Shown here: in pieces, positions 24,927 to 63,967 of the stretch
How the letters are laid out: every line of letters starts with the position of its first letter
Numbering within the stretch: the first letter of the stretch is position 1
NCBI RefSeq assembly: GCF_040183065.1
Contig: NC_091120.1
Location: forward strand, 73,200,708-73,264,707
Source: Periplaneta americana
Taxonomy: Eukaryota > Arthropoda > Insecta > Blattodea > Blattidae
DNA: 64,000 nucleotides
Direction of reading: 5' to 3'
Made by a program: the position numbers and the translations under genes
The notes under the pieces: model-generated
What the model was told of the DNA's origin: nothing
The model's database searches: none
What the model saw: only the letters and a program-made list of their open reading frames with translations

Positions 24927-26339
24927 GTACACGATTTTCAACATATCTGTAATTTGTAGCACTGCTAGACTTCAGTGCAAACACGTTTTCTTTCAAAACA
25001 AACAAAAAAATTACTCGCTCCACGTTATTTCATTAAAATATCAATAAATACCTGCTTCCCGATTTCTACAACTCATCCCCCCCCCCCCAGGTAAACAAGC
25101 AGCATTTCTTAAGATTTTGAAATGTTCAATATATTAAATTCTTCATTTCAAAAGTTCCAGAATGTGGCAAATTCTTAAGCAATAAAGTTTCCAATAAGAA
25201 CTTCAACTAATTGTTCTGAATAAAGTGCATGTCATACCCACTGGACACGAAAATGGGAATCCTATTCAACTTTTGAGAGTAATGAAGATTTTCTATAATT
25301 AATTTTTACAAAATTCAGAACATTTCAAAGGCCGCTGTCGGTTAAGACTGAATTGGCATTTATAGCTATTGGAATTTGTTGGACCAAAGCAATGGACTCG
25401 AGTTATTCTTTCTATTACTGTATATTTATCTTTTTGGTGTGTGTGTGTGTGGGGGGGGGGGGGGAACGACTTGAAAGTAAAAGAGGCTAAAATGAACTTT
25501 ATAACAACTTAAAAATCCAAAACTTAATGACAAACTTATATTTCAATTTCCACTTCCACTACCAAGTATTCCCAAGAGAGAGACTGTTTTAATATGGACA
25601 TACAAATTGTTTTAATGTTCATTGGAGATGATATAATACCAAGTAATATCGTATGCATTTCCGAAGTTCTAATTTAATATTATTCAACTTCATTGGCAAT
25701 ATGAATAAGTGCATGTAATTTGCTTCCAGAATCACGGTAACATTGTGTATCTAATATCTACTTTTTTATTATTATTATTATTATTATTACTTCAAAAAGG
25801 CTGTTTGTATCTTTAAGAGCTATTTCTTACAATAATACGAGGCATATTTCACCAGATAACACATTTCCAAAAATGAAACAGCCCCTATTTAACCATCTTT
25901 TCTTAGCCAGCACAGCAGTATTTCTACCAACATTTCTTTTCTCTCACAAGTATGTAGAAACTGTTCTTATTAAATTTCTTTTAAGTCTATGTATGACACA
26001 TTTGAACATAAAACTCTGGAAAAAAAAAAAATTCACATTCCTTAAGCAGTAAAATTTCACACTGAAGTTCCCCTCTCCCTCTCCCCATTCTTATATATGT
26101 GAATTATATGAAAATGAGGTTTCAAATTTGGTGATTACATCTATTACTACCTGTTGTATTCTTAAGTTTTTTCTTTTGTAGATTTTAGCGGAAGATATTT
26201 ACGAGTTGTGGAATATACTTATGCAGACAGACTAAATACAAGGCTTTTTTATAAATCTTGTCCACTCAAGCAGTGTTTTACATCTTGGCTATTAAGCGTG
26301 ATGCAGCTGATGATGTCCATACTTTAACTCTGCTTCTTA
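24927..26339. other. Intergenic stretch with homopolymer tracts
   Basis: Contains C12 near 25078, GT/G14 at 25436-25464 and a short ATT run at about 25762-25788. Nothing else recognised. Confidence 0.5.
25436..25464. repeat. GT repeat followed by G14
   Basis: Seven GT units run into 14 G. Similar homopolymer G/C runs occur at 3351-3364 (C), 17860-17873 (G) and 25078-25089 (C). Confidence 0.9.
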
Positions 26340-26612
26340 AAACTTGTGTAAAATCTTACCTTATAGAAGATGCTGGAAATGTCGTCCTCCCTCAACTAAA
26401 CAGACATTGGTCTCAGGAAAATATATTCTGATTGACATGATTAAGTTCGCCACATGGGGTGAAAATGTTATTTCGGTATCTCTCTGCATTTGCTGTCTGC
26501 TTGTAAAATATATGACCAATTATTTGTTTTGTGCTAACAATACACCTAACTTCAACTTTCCTATAATAATGAGGGATTTCATGAACACCATGTGGATTTT
26601 CAGAACACCAAT
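26340..26612 (-). pseudogene. Mariner-like transposase remnant
   Basis: The minus-strand frame reads NPHGVHEIPHYYRKVEVRC and FYKQTANAERYRNNIFTP, the same family as 34136-34741. The plus strand also keeps the element's 3' end motif ATCTTACCTTATAGAAGATG. Truncated by a SINE on its right. Confidence 0.65.
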
Positions 26613-26730
26613 GTCTAAAACCTCCGGAAAAAACCTCATTCAGGTAACTTGCCCCAACTGGGAATCGAACCCGGCCACCTGGTTTCGCGACTAGACGCGC
26701 TGTTACTCTACAGGTGTGGACTGGGTCGAT
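26613..26730 (-). mobile_element. Truncated tRNA-derived SINE
   Basis: Same family as 33737-34000: the minus-strand head with GGGTTCGATTCCCAGTTGG survives and the body is cut short where it meets a mariner fragment. Confidence 0.65.
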
Positions 26731-26791
26731 TAAAAAACCTTCATTCACTGAAGCAAAAAATCACTCACAATAACATACCCATACTGCTGCA

Positions 26792-26989
26792 TCACATGGT
26801 TGTAAGCAATGGACCATTGTAACAATTGAGTTTTAACAATTTTGTTGCTTGATGTGCAGAAAAGAACTGAAACTCACACTTGTGCTTATTTGGAAGTAAT
26901 TTTGTTGGAGTACATCCAAGATTAGCACCAATTTCGTCTAATTTTTCTTCTGTTGAAACTGTACACTTCGCAGCAAAAGGAGAGGACCA
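26792..26989 (-). CDS. Candidate gene exon 3 and stop
   Basis: Sixty-five codons after an AATTATCAG acceptor: WSSPFAAKCTVSTEEKLD through NCYNGPLLTTM, then TGA. It is phase 0 with the preceding exon. Confidence 0.42.
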   Translation of the reverse strand, partial: WSSPFAAKCTVSTEEKLDEIGANLGCTPTKLLPNKHKCEFQFFSAHQATKLLKLNCYNGPLLTTM

Positions 26990-29900
26990 CTGATAATTTA
27001 TAAATTCCAAATACATAATACTATGTATGCTCGTCTCATCAAAGCTGTTGTTCACCAGATAACATAATTAAATCATTTAAATTTCCTGTATTTTGTTTAT
27101 AAATCTGAAATATGTCATAAAATGGAATGAAAGGTTGAGTATAGATACATCTGGGCTTCTGAAGAGAGAAATAATACAATAAATTGATAAATAAAAAAAT
27201 CAATCGAAGTGAATAAAAACAAGAAAACTGCGTATTATGCCGATCTGGTACAATCAGTTTCAAGAGTGTAGATTGCTACAGCATGGGTCTACAAAACGAG
27301 TCAATAGTGCTAGTTCAAGGTTCGAGTCTCCAACAATCTTAACTTTTAAATTACAAATTTCAACATCATATGTCTCACAAAGCTAGATTTATGTGGTGAC
27401 ATCTCTTACATTTTAATGTCCGAACTCTAGTAAATAAACTCCCTCCTCTTACAAGCAATACTCCTGTCCGTAAATAAAACGGTCTCGGCATTACTTTTTA
27501 ATATCAATCAATCTTCTTAATGTATCCAGTTGTTTACTGACAACATAGCTGGCTATTTTGAATATGACACACAACAATTCCATCAACAAATAAATGCCCT
27601 GGTTCGCATAGATTATTTTGCATCGAGTGCAGCCAGAGTGATTGGAGTGATGACGGCAGTTGTTGAAGCAAGTGGTTTGTGGACGAGATACTGGTACCCA
27701 TCAGACGTCTTTTTCGTTTATTTTTATTTTTAGGAACTGAAACTATCATTTTTGTTTATACAGACCAGGTCTCTCCTATTAATACCCACAGGCCAATACT
27801 ATATTTACAAGACAGACATAACAAAGTTTATTAACAAATGTCATTAAATATTTAAAATAAATCAATTTAAAGGTAAAGTAAAAAGTTAATTTTATGTGCC
27901 TGGAGGTGAACTCACAACCTATGATATGGAAAACAGATGTCTTAACCCTATGCCACACACACCTCGTAAGGTTGACTACATTGTAGACTGACAACTTTCA
28001 ATAAATAAACATCACAGTAATGTCTTCAACTGCAGTTTGTTTGTGTAAACTGCAGGTAGAACTCTGCATTTCTAACGACCAAAAGTCGGTCCATTCTTTC
28101 TGCCACGAAGTGAACGTTTTTGTTGGTATTTGTATTTTGCACTCAATCAGTAGATACAAATTTTTGCATGATATCGTGAATTGCAGTTCTGAAAGGAGGG
28201 AAATGATCAGGAAAAGTCTGAATAAATTCTGCTTGCACACAAGCTGATTCATAAAGTTTACCAAAAAAATGTGCTGCTTTACAATTAGCTGTCCAACCAT
28301 CTTTGCGAATGAATGTATACTGCTGTGAGACCGTCAGGGAAAAGTTCATACATGAATTGTCAGGCAATGATGAACGAAGCATAGTTGAACTATGGGAACG
28401 ACCATGAATAGCTAAGATGTAGAATATCGTGTGGGTGGACAAGATTTAAAAATAAAGCCCTGTACAACGAAATACATATGCATGTTATGTACGGTTATTA
28501 TGCACAAGGAAAAGTATATAACTATTATAACCTTCATTGCCAACTGTTGTAAAATTCAGAATCATTCTTACAAACTCATCATAATGCAATGCCATAATTA
28601 TTCTTAAATAACATTATCTTGTAACAAACATAGACTTTCTAACATAGTTTGACAATGACACATTGAGTAGATAAGCTTATTTCAACAAATGTAAACTGGA
28701 AAGCAAAAACAGCTTAAAGAATACGAGCAGATAGAAATGACATGGCCCCAAGCTGAATTACTATCCATCTGTTCACAATACTTCAGTCTCCAAACCAAAA
28801 GAAATCATCTACCTAGTAAATAATTTTAAAATAATTTCAATTCAGAATATTATTGTATTTTATAAAGTAGTTTCTGTTAAAAGTCGTTTCAGCCATTATG
28901 AAAGGAAAATACGGCCATTAAACTCTTGTAATTGTAAGCCAGTCCTGTACTAAGAACGTGTTACTTTTGTTTTCCTGTACATGATCCCCTTCCCAAATTC
29001 AATTTGAACTCTGAGCATAGCCAGAAAGCAATTAAATCTGGCAAAGAAAGTTTTTAAAATTTATGCACTGTTACACAGGGGACATTATAAACATTTTCGA
29101 ATAAACTGCATAACAACGTCAAAGGCAAATGTTGAAATGTTTCAACTTTAAAATTAAGGTGTCACACATGAATGATATTTGCTGGCAATACACGTGTTTC
29201 AACACACACATGTAAATTCACTTTGTAGAATACAACAAAATCAAATAAATATTTGTCTAAAACCATTCAAAACACTGAGCTTTATGTCTTGTCTATGCAG
29301 CATTACAAAGATTATCAATTATATTTAAATCATGCATTTTTGTTCCCATTGTTAAAACAAAATGCAAACAAATTTTGTCTCAGAACTTCTATGCGTCAAA
29401 ACCACTTCCTGAACCAATTCATTCCTTTATATCCTATAATCACAAGTACATTATATTCATTTCACTTATTGTTCTATTATATGCATTAATATTCACATAT
29501 ATTATTTTATATATTATTTTAATGTTCCGAAGTACATATGATATTTCCATGCAGATATTCTGCGTCATCATACGATATTATTCCTTAATAATTATTCCTA
29601 TACAAAAACACTTGCATCAAAGTCAAATTAATAATTGGTTCAGGGAGCTGGAGAAGTTTCTTTGCTTGATATATGTTATTTTTTAAATGAAACCCAATGT
29701 AATACATAATGGATATTAATTTCATCTTTCGTAATACCAACCCACCAACAATGAAATTATATAAAATAAATGAATTACTTGGGACATTAATCTGAGTGTA
29801 ATTACTGAATATTAAATTATTTCAAGCCAAATTGTGCACTCATCCATGTTTAATGAAAGAAAAGAATGAGATTAATATGTTGTTGTTTTCTAATGCCAGG

Positions 29901-32037
29901 CGTTTGATAATAAAGTCATCTGACCTCTTGCATTCCAATATTTTTCAAAGATATTATCATGGTCAGCCACTGAAGAACAGATTTTGAGGTGTTCCGAATC
30001 CATTTCTTGGTTTGAGTTGCACAATGGGCAGTTAGGGGACTCATATATTCCAATTCTATGCAGGTGTTTGGCCAAACAATCATGGCCTGTTGCCAATCTA
30101 AATGCAGCTACAGACGATTTTCGTGGTAAATCGGGAATTAACTGTGGATTATGATGCAGGGAGTTCCATTTTTTCCCTTGAGATTGTGTTATCAAATTTT
30201 GTTTGTTGAAGTCTAAGTATCTAGATTTAATAAATCTTTTCACAGAGTAATACGTATATTTATGTACAATATTATTATGAGTAGCCTATAACTGTAAATA
30301 CAAAATCCTTTTACTAGCAGAGGTGGGGATCAAAACATGGAGTGTATAAATAAAGCATATCTTAAATTAGGACAATAATGTGTGAATTTGCAGCTTACAC
30401 TGAACTCATATGACACAAATGTTGATTTTGATACAATCAAATATCGATATAATGATCACCATTTTAATTAGTTTTTTCAGCTTAACAAAGAAATTCGCAA
30501 TCACAGCCCATCTCTGTAAGGTGCAATGTAAAGTAATTTCATTTGTATGAACACTGGTATTACGAAAAGAAAGAAATTTTCTTCATCAAGATATGACAGA
30601 TTGCATTAATTAATTTTTTGCATTTTCCTTTACTTATCTCTGCAAATGCATATCATAGTCTAATTCAATGAGTGGGTTGTTCATCCCTACAGTGTCCTAA
30701 AATCCTATTTTGTCCCAAATGGAATCATTCCAATCCAGCACAGATACATACTCATAGTCGGCTTTTGTGTTTGCAGATGAGGTGAAGAAGATTAAATGTG
30801 CTGTTAAAAGAGTTTTAAACTTCTGTATGGACTGAACAATTAATGTCTTATGAGACAAATTTGCACTTGTCTTTGGAGATTCTGACTGACCAAAATTTCA
30901 ATGAACAAAGTGTATCCTTAAGTAATCAATGCATGCAATAGCAAAGAGAAAATAAAGTCTCCTCACAAAAAAAGGGAGAGGGAGAGGGAGAGAGAGAGAG
31001 AGAGAATAGCCAAAGTCAAGAAGTCCGAGGCAGTAAAGAGATATTCCATCAGTGTGTCTACACTTGCAACATAAATAATTTCACTATCTCCAAATTCCGT
31101 TTTATCAACATTTAACTGTATTTAAAATATCTAAAAGTCTCTCTTCACAATAAAATCGTATATCTGTCCTGGGATCACTCCATGTCAAATCAACCATTTC
31201 TGAATTGTTTTTGACCAATATTCCAGATTTCCTTAAAGTTCTAGTATTTGGATTTATCCATGGTTTTAACAAACACTACAAATTCTACGATTTTTTGACC
31301 GTATAAATTTCTGTTTTGTGTAGTCACATCTTGAGAAATAAAAATGTCTGTTACTCCAAAACTATTGCAGTTATAGACATAATTCTGGTATCATTTTAAA
31401 GTTCACGGTATAGGCTTTCATTTGATATGCAGCACAATGATCTATTTTGCCAAAATGTTTAATTAAAAAAAAACTTAAAAAACCATCCTCTTCAATTCTC
31501 CTCAAGAAAATAATATTTTCTTACACCTTTCTATTCACTATTGCCAAAATTTGAAGATGGAGAAAAAATGGGTTCTTAAGTAAACAGATGTTTTAATATA
31601 TGAGAGTGACCATTAAATTCCAGAACTGTGTCTGTTGTGGGTGAATGGATCACGTCATTGAGATGCGCGCACAGCAGACGAGGTTGTGTGTGAATTTTTA
31701 AAATCACTGTATATATATTTTGGGTAACATAACTTCATTTAGTGATATGATTGTGAAGGAATTAATTTATTATCTACCCTGTAGGATCGTCAGAAATAGG
31801 ATGACTATCACCTTTCGTCTTATTTAAGCCACAGAGATAGAATGACACAGGACTAACTGCGTCCGTGTCATTATTACTGATACTAATATATGAAATGCCT
31901 GGCTCAGATAAACAACACGCTCCACTATTTTCTGTACTATTCGCCACATTAGGACAATCAGTGTAGACTTGACACTTCTCCACGAGAATTGTTAGCTGAT
32001 GTAAGGTAGTCCATACAGCTAAAACTGTATCTTTCAT
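26792..32037 (-). CDS. Candidate unrecognised 3-exon gene, 225 aa
   Basis: Three open segments in minus-strand order join in phase: 31812-32037 (ATG, donor AAAG|GTGATA, one base over), 28158-28411 (acceptor CTTAG|CT, donor TTT|GTATCT, phase 0) and 26792-26989 (acceptor TATCAG|TGG, TGA stop). The product has cysteine-rich N-terminal and central parts, for example NCKAAHFFGKLYESACVQAE, FPDHFPPFRTAIHD and EIGANLGCTPTKLLPNKH. I see no transmembrane segment, signal peptide or catalytic motif and cannot name a family. Composition is mixed rather than low-complexity, unlike the chance ORFs nearby, and no reading frame runs through in the surrounding repeats. The second donor is weak and the start context is poor. 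It could instead be parts of two genes, or an old retrogene. It lies on the same strand between Dok and SMC3. Confidence 0.42.
28158..28411 (-). CDS. Candidate gene exon 2
   Basis: Encodes (A)IHGRSHSSTMLRSS to IMQKF. The acceptor CATCTTAG lacks a strong pyrimidine tract, and the donor TTT|GTATCT is weak at +4 and +5. The encoded segment looks globular: SQQYTFIRKDGWTANCKA. Confidence 0.42.
29882..30250 (-). pseudogene. 3' fragment of the 48.9-kb non-LTR family
   Basis: 117 codons nearly identical to the C-terminus of the element at 48886-51192 (LPRKSSVAAFRLATGHDCLA, SPNCPLCNSNQEMDSEHLK). Severely 5'-truncated, with the AAC tail at its left end. It lies in the long intron of the candidate gene. 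Confidence 0.85.
30974..31005. repeat. GA-rich microsatellite
   Basis: GGGAGA units grading into AG dinucleotides. Confidence 0.9.
31165..31460. repeat. Old interspersed repeat, inverted partner at 35455-35745
   Basis: Shares GGCTTTCATTTGATATGCAG, TCTGGTATCATTTTAAAG and CATGTCAAATCA with the reverse complement of 35455-35745 in the same order. No ORF or recognised ends. Confidence 0.6.
31812..32037 (-). CDS. Candidate gene exon 1
   Basis: Seventy-five codons plus one base, beginning MKDTVLAVWTTLHQL and ending LNKTK. The frame stays open for 12 more residues to a TAG at 31774, so the donor at 31811 is a choice made because its phase fits exon 2. Confidence 0.42.
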
Positions 32038-32039
32038 TT

Positions 32040-33619
32040 ATAACTTCAAATTTATAGCATGAAATTTTGATTACGTTTTAAAGTACATATGGTTTGCACA
32101 TTGTACCATATTCACATTCACTCACTCTCTATTGCCTTCATAATTTATTATATTATTATTACTGTATAGTCAAAGAGTCCATATGATACAAATTTACGAG
32201 TTCGTGTTAGCTGCTTAGTTCCGACACAGCAGGCAGGCGGCACAATCAGCCGCACAGCACTACAGCACAACTTTACAATGTTGCTTCCTTCCCACATGTG
32301 AAAGAGAGAACTATCAATACCTTTCTAGTTTTGTATAGACCGTAGTGACTGACTTACACATTACAAATGTTTTTCCAAGTTTTGTGAACTAAGGCCTAAA
32401 AATTATATTTTAGCAGGAAAAACAGGCACACATTCTGTGTTTGTATTAAGCGCCAAAATATTAAGTAAATAATGAGTGGTGCAGGTATGCAAAATTTTGC
32501 CTTGAATGATGGTGAACCACTGAAAGATTATAAAGCATGTCTAGTCAACATAATGTGCAGTCCCTCAATAGCTCAATGCCAAGACTGTCCCCAGAGTAAA
32601 TGAACTCAGACATGACAGGATAACATGCAGAAAATGAACTCAAGTAGACATGTACATTAGAAACAGCCTTTAAAAACAGTGATGAGCGGAGACTGCAACT
32701 TTGGCAGAATGCCTTTTTAAATGTGTTAAATCTATCTTTATTTTGAAAGTAAATCTGTATGAATTATACCTTTGTGATTGAAACATCACAGTTTTATGTT
32801 GCCCTTTTCTGCCTTTTTTAATATAAATACCTAATTTACAAAATATATGTTTTTTTTGCCTTTATTTGATTATTTATCTATTATTTATTAATCTATTATT
32901 AAAAATTGCCTACAGGTATATTTTAATTTATTTCTATAACCACTACAATGAAAGTGACTTCACCGAATGTATATTATTGTCTTTCAGTCCATATTCTCTT
33001 TGCAATAATGAGTGCTGCCATGTAAAAATGTATAACAGTAAGCATTTTAATTATCGCTTGAGTTTGACAAGGCAACATTGAGTGCAGGTCTAACGTTATT
33101 TTTCTTTCAGTTTTCATTGCGACATTGTTGTAACTAGCTAAATATTTCATAGCGCAACATATCAGTACAACCAAACACAAAAATGCACTTTCCAAGGCTA
33201 CTGGGAAGAAGATTTCGTTGCTTCCAACAGTAATTGCAACATTGAGTCGAAAATCTCAATTTGCATTTGACTTATGTAAAGCTTTTCTTGCTGCTGAAAT
33301 CCCTTTGTGGAAAAAACAAGGTTGTGGGCCTAGTGCAAGGTTTTTGTAATTGCCTTTTATTGCGTATTCTAGCTATTCATAATATCTTTTTGCCTGCCTA
33401 TTTTTAGCTATTTATGATGCCTTTTTGCCTGCCTATTTTAATGATTCATAATGTCTAAACTTCCGGTCTCTGATGATGAGTTTATTGACGAATTCTGTGA
33501 AGTACTAATGAAACTGGAGATCATGCATTCAGAGCAAATCAACAGAAATAGTTTCATATGGAAATTAGAAATTGCATTCTTTACAGAAACTTATTTACAG
33601 AATAGTGTTCTGTAAAGCA
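32040..33619. other. Sequence upstream of the candidate gene
   Basis: A short GC-richer patch at about 32205-32280 (CAGCAGGCAGGCGGCACAAT) could be promoter or 5' UTR of the candidate minus-strand gene, but no motif proves it. The rest is AT-rich without ORFs of interest. Confidence 0.3.
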
Positions 33620-33736
33620 CAGGGTCTCCCATATAAACTAAGACTGAACGCACTATGTTTGTACTCTGCGCTACAGCAGATGCCTCAGCCGAACTTATGC
33701 CGCGTGCAGCTGCCCTGCTTTAAGCGTGTACACAAT

Positions 33737-34000
33737 TTTTATTTTATTTTATTGGGTTATTTTACGACGCTGTATCAACATCTAGGTTATTTAGCGTCTG
33801 AATGAAATGAAGGTGATAATGCATCCCAGTGAAATGAGTCTGGTGTCCAGCACCGAAAGTTACCTAGCATTTGCTCGTATTGGGTTGAGGGAAAACCCAG
33901 GAAAAAACCTCAACCAGGTAACTTGCCCCGACTGGGATTCGAACCCTGGCCACCTGGTTTCGCGGCCAGACGCTCTGACCGTTACTCCACAGGTGTGGAC
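33737..34000 (-). mobile_element. tRNA-derived SINE (264 bp) in the left fold-back arm
   Basis: The tRNA-like head at the right end reads on the minus strand, with a B-box-like GGGTTCGAATCCCAG. The body runs left to a T-rich tail (TTTTATTTTA on the plus strand). The target duplication TACACAAT is present at 33729-33736 and 34001-34008. The same family occurs at 26613-26730 and, degraded, at 17638-17725. Confidence 0.85.
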
Positions 34001-34135
34001 TACACAATCTTATATGAAATCTTACCTTATAAAAGATGCTAGAAGTGTCGTCCTTCCTGGGTTATACAGGCATTGTGTCTGGTAACCGCATTCTGGCTGA
34101 TACGAGTGAGTTCTGCCACTGTAATGTTTCTGATT

Positions 34136-34741
34136 TCATTCGTAATGTTTTCTTTCAGTTCCTCCAATGTGTGAGAATTTGTTCGATACACTTTTTCTTT
34201 CAGTTACCCACAAGTAAAAATCACACACTGTTAGATCTGGAGAAAGAGGGGGAAATAGACCAGCACTGATCACTCTGTCTGCAAACACTTCCGAGATTGT
34301 AAGAAGGGAATCTTCTGCTGTATGAGCAGGGGCTGAATCTTGTTGAAACCACCCACACGATTTTTCTTCTTCCGTTAACTGATGTAAGAACGGCGTCAAA
34401 ATGTCATCTTGGTACCTCTCTGCATTTACTGTCGTCTCGAAAAAAATTGGTCCAATTAGTCGTCTTGCACTAACAGCACACCAAACACCAATCTTCCTAT
34501 CATAATGAGGGACTTCATAAACACCATTAGGATTTTCTGCACACCAATAACGAGAGTTACGACTGTTCACACGACCATTAAGGTGAAACCAGGCCTCACC
34601 CGAAAAGAACACAAGCTGTGGGGTAAATTCATTATGAATGAAATCAGAAACATTATAGTGGCAGAACTCACTCGCGTCAGCCAGAATGTGGTTACCAGAT
34701 ACAATGCCTGTATAACCCAGGAAGGACGACACTTCCAGCAT
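34136..34741 (-). pseudogene. Chimeric mariner-like transposase fragment
   Basis: 201 open codons on the minus strand. The first 40 or so come from the inverted 3' arm and are not true transposase N-terminus. The rest is the central catalytic region; the first catalytic Asp appears replaced (FFSGEAWF where the family has FSDEAW), while QQDSAPAH and the third Asp remain. Non-functional. Confidence 0.75.
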
Positions 34742-34773
34742 CTTTTATGAGGTAAGATTTCATATTAGATTGT

Positions 34774-34816
34774 TGTTGTCTAGTGCCTTGCATCTGGCAA
34801 TGAAGCCATTAGCAGG
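34774..34816 (-). mobile_element. 43-bp non-LTR 3' stub with perfect 13-bp target duplication
   Basis: The 13-bp direct repeat CATATTAGATTGT at 34761-34773 and 34817-34829 flanks only 43 bp. Read on the minus strand, the insert ends CACTAGACAACA, resembling the AAC-tailed 3' end of the non-LTR family at 48886 and 13640. It interrupts the right fold-back arm. Confidence 0.75.
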
Positions 34817-35454
34817 CATATTAGATTGTATACACACTTAAAGCAGGACGGCCATGCGCGACGTAAGTTCAGCTGAGGCAACTGCCGTAGCACAGAATAC
34901 AAACACCGTGTGTTCGGTCTTAGTTTATATGTATGTAAAAGAAACTGCATTTAAAAGTTCATCTTATACAATATAGAAGACAGGCATAAAAATAATTTCA
35001 ATGCAACTATTCCTATTTCAAGTATATAAAAAAGTTATAATATCTTTATAGGTTACTGATGTAAGCTCTGTAACAACTGAAATTAACTGTATTTGATGTG
35101 GATAATACTTAAGCTTTCTTTAAAGGGAAATAATGTGAATCCATATTCGTTACCTGTAAATCATGAATAGTTTATGCAATATTAGATTCAAAATTTCATT
35201 TCTTCTGAACTCAGCTTTTGTCCATCATCAAATTCCTACCACAGTTGGTCAACATGTGTAAGAAAAACATGCAATTCTTTGAGAAAATTTAAAAGGATGT
35301 TTTTGAGTTATTCATCATCATTTGCAGATCAAGTATTAGATCCTAATGTATCTATTACAGTCTCCTGCCAATGCTTCATAGGATGTCCCAAATTCCTGTG
35401 ACCTTGTTGAGTATAGGACAGAATCTGTTGGAGTTTGGAAAAACTGAATAAATA

Positions 35455-35745
35455 TCATAGCCTAATTTTGTGCTGCATATCAAGCGAAAGCCTACAATAT
35501 GAGCTTTAAAATGGTACCAGAATCAGCTCCATAGCTAGAATAGTTTTAGAGTTACAAACATTTCTGTTTGACAAAATCTGTACTAAATCGAGTAATTTGT
35601 AATATTAAAAAACCTTTTGACCCAAAAATTTTGAATCTTTTGTTTACTCCATGGGTGCATACAATAAATACGAAATCATGAATATCTGAGACTGAGGTCT
35701 AAATCTGCGACTGATTTGACATGAAATGAATGACCACTTGTGAAA
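35455..35745. repeat. Old interspersed repeat, inverted partner at 31165-31460
   Basis: Reverse-complement relative of 31165-31460. Landmark segments are GCATATCAAGCGAAAGCC, ATGGTACCAGAATCAG and TGATTTGACATGAAATG. It sits beyond the probable 3' end of SMC3. Confidence 0.6.
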
Positions 35746-35794
35746 CATGAATTTCTCGAGATTAACATTTGTTTGCATTAAAAATATTTCATTA

Positions 35795-35800
35795 TTTATT
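35795..35800 (-). promoter_or_regulatory. Candidate SMC3 polyadenylation signal
   Basis: AATAAA on the minus strand about 520 nt after the SMC3 stop; I noticed no earlier canonical hexamer. Weak evidence in AT-rich sequence. Confidence 0.3.
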
Positions 35801-36322
35801 AGTCTCAAAGATCATATCTTGTAATGGAACTTACGGAAATTAAAATTAACATTAAAATATATGTAAGATGTATAAAAGAAGTGCTATTATATTAATGATA
35901 AGAATCCTTGTAAGAAACTAAAATCTTATGTCCTTAAATGTTGTGAATTATAATTACATATGTGACAACTTTTAACATTAATAATTACCACAAGCAGATG
36001 TCCCATACTATCACATAAATAAAACCTCGGCTATGCCCATGTTCTTAACCTCACGTACTCAAGTATACAAAATAACCTGCTTTTTCATGTATACAAAATT
36101 ATTCTAATTTCTACAAAAGATATCTGAGAAACAAAATTCTTAACCATGTTAACTTGCTTGCAAAGTTTCCACATCATAAAAAAAAATGTGGACTCATTTT
36201 TAAAAAATTCTTTTTACACGAACATAAACAAATATAACTGGTTAAGAAAGACTTATTTGGTCTTCTAATAATGCAGTTTCTATGGTAAGAATAGAAGTAC
36301 AGAGGAAACACCACTGGTAGTT

Positions 36323-63967
<27,645 letters not shown>

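Larger units (their letters stand above)
33620..34938. mobile_element. Fold-back mariner derivative with long inverted arms
   Basis: The left end starts CAGGGTCTCCCATATAAACT. The sequence of about 33624-33736 continued by 34001-34150 reappears in reverse complement at about 34620-34930, giving arms of roughly 240 bp once two later insertions are removed. Between the arms is a minus-strand transposase fragment (34190-34620) with GVYEVPHYDRKIGVWCAVSA, GWFQQDSAPAHTA and SPDLTVCDFYLW. The right arm is an inverted copy of the element's own 3' end (RYNACITQEGRHFQHLL reads on both strands) and has replaced the N-terminal half. Confidence 0.8.

Noticed and set aside
28020..28247. Plus-strand ORF of 75 codons
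   Set aside because: It is antisense to the candidate gene exon 2, which has the better composition and splice context.
29375..29686. 103-codon hydrophobic ORF
   Set aside because: AT-rich sequence naturally encodes Ile/Tyr/Phe runs; no signal peptide or family resemblance, no splice support.
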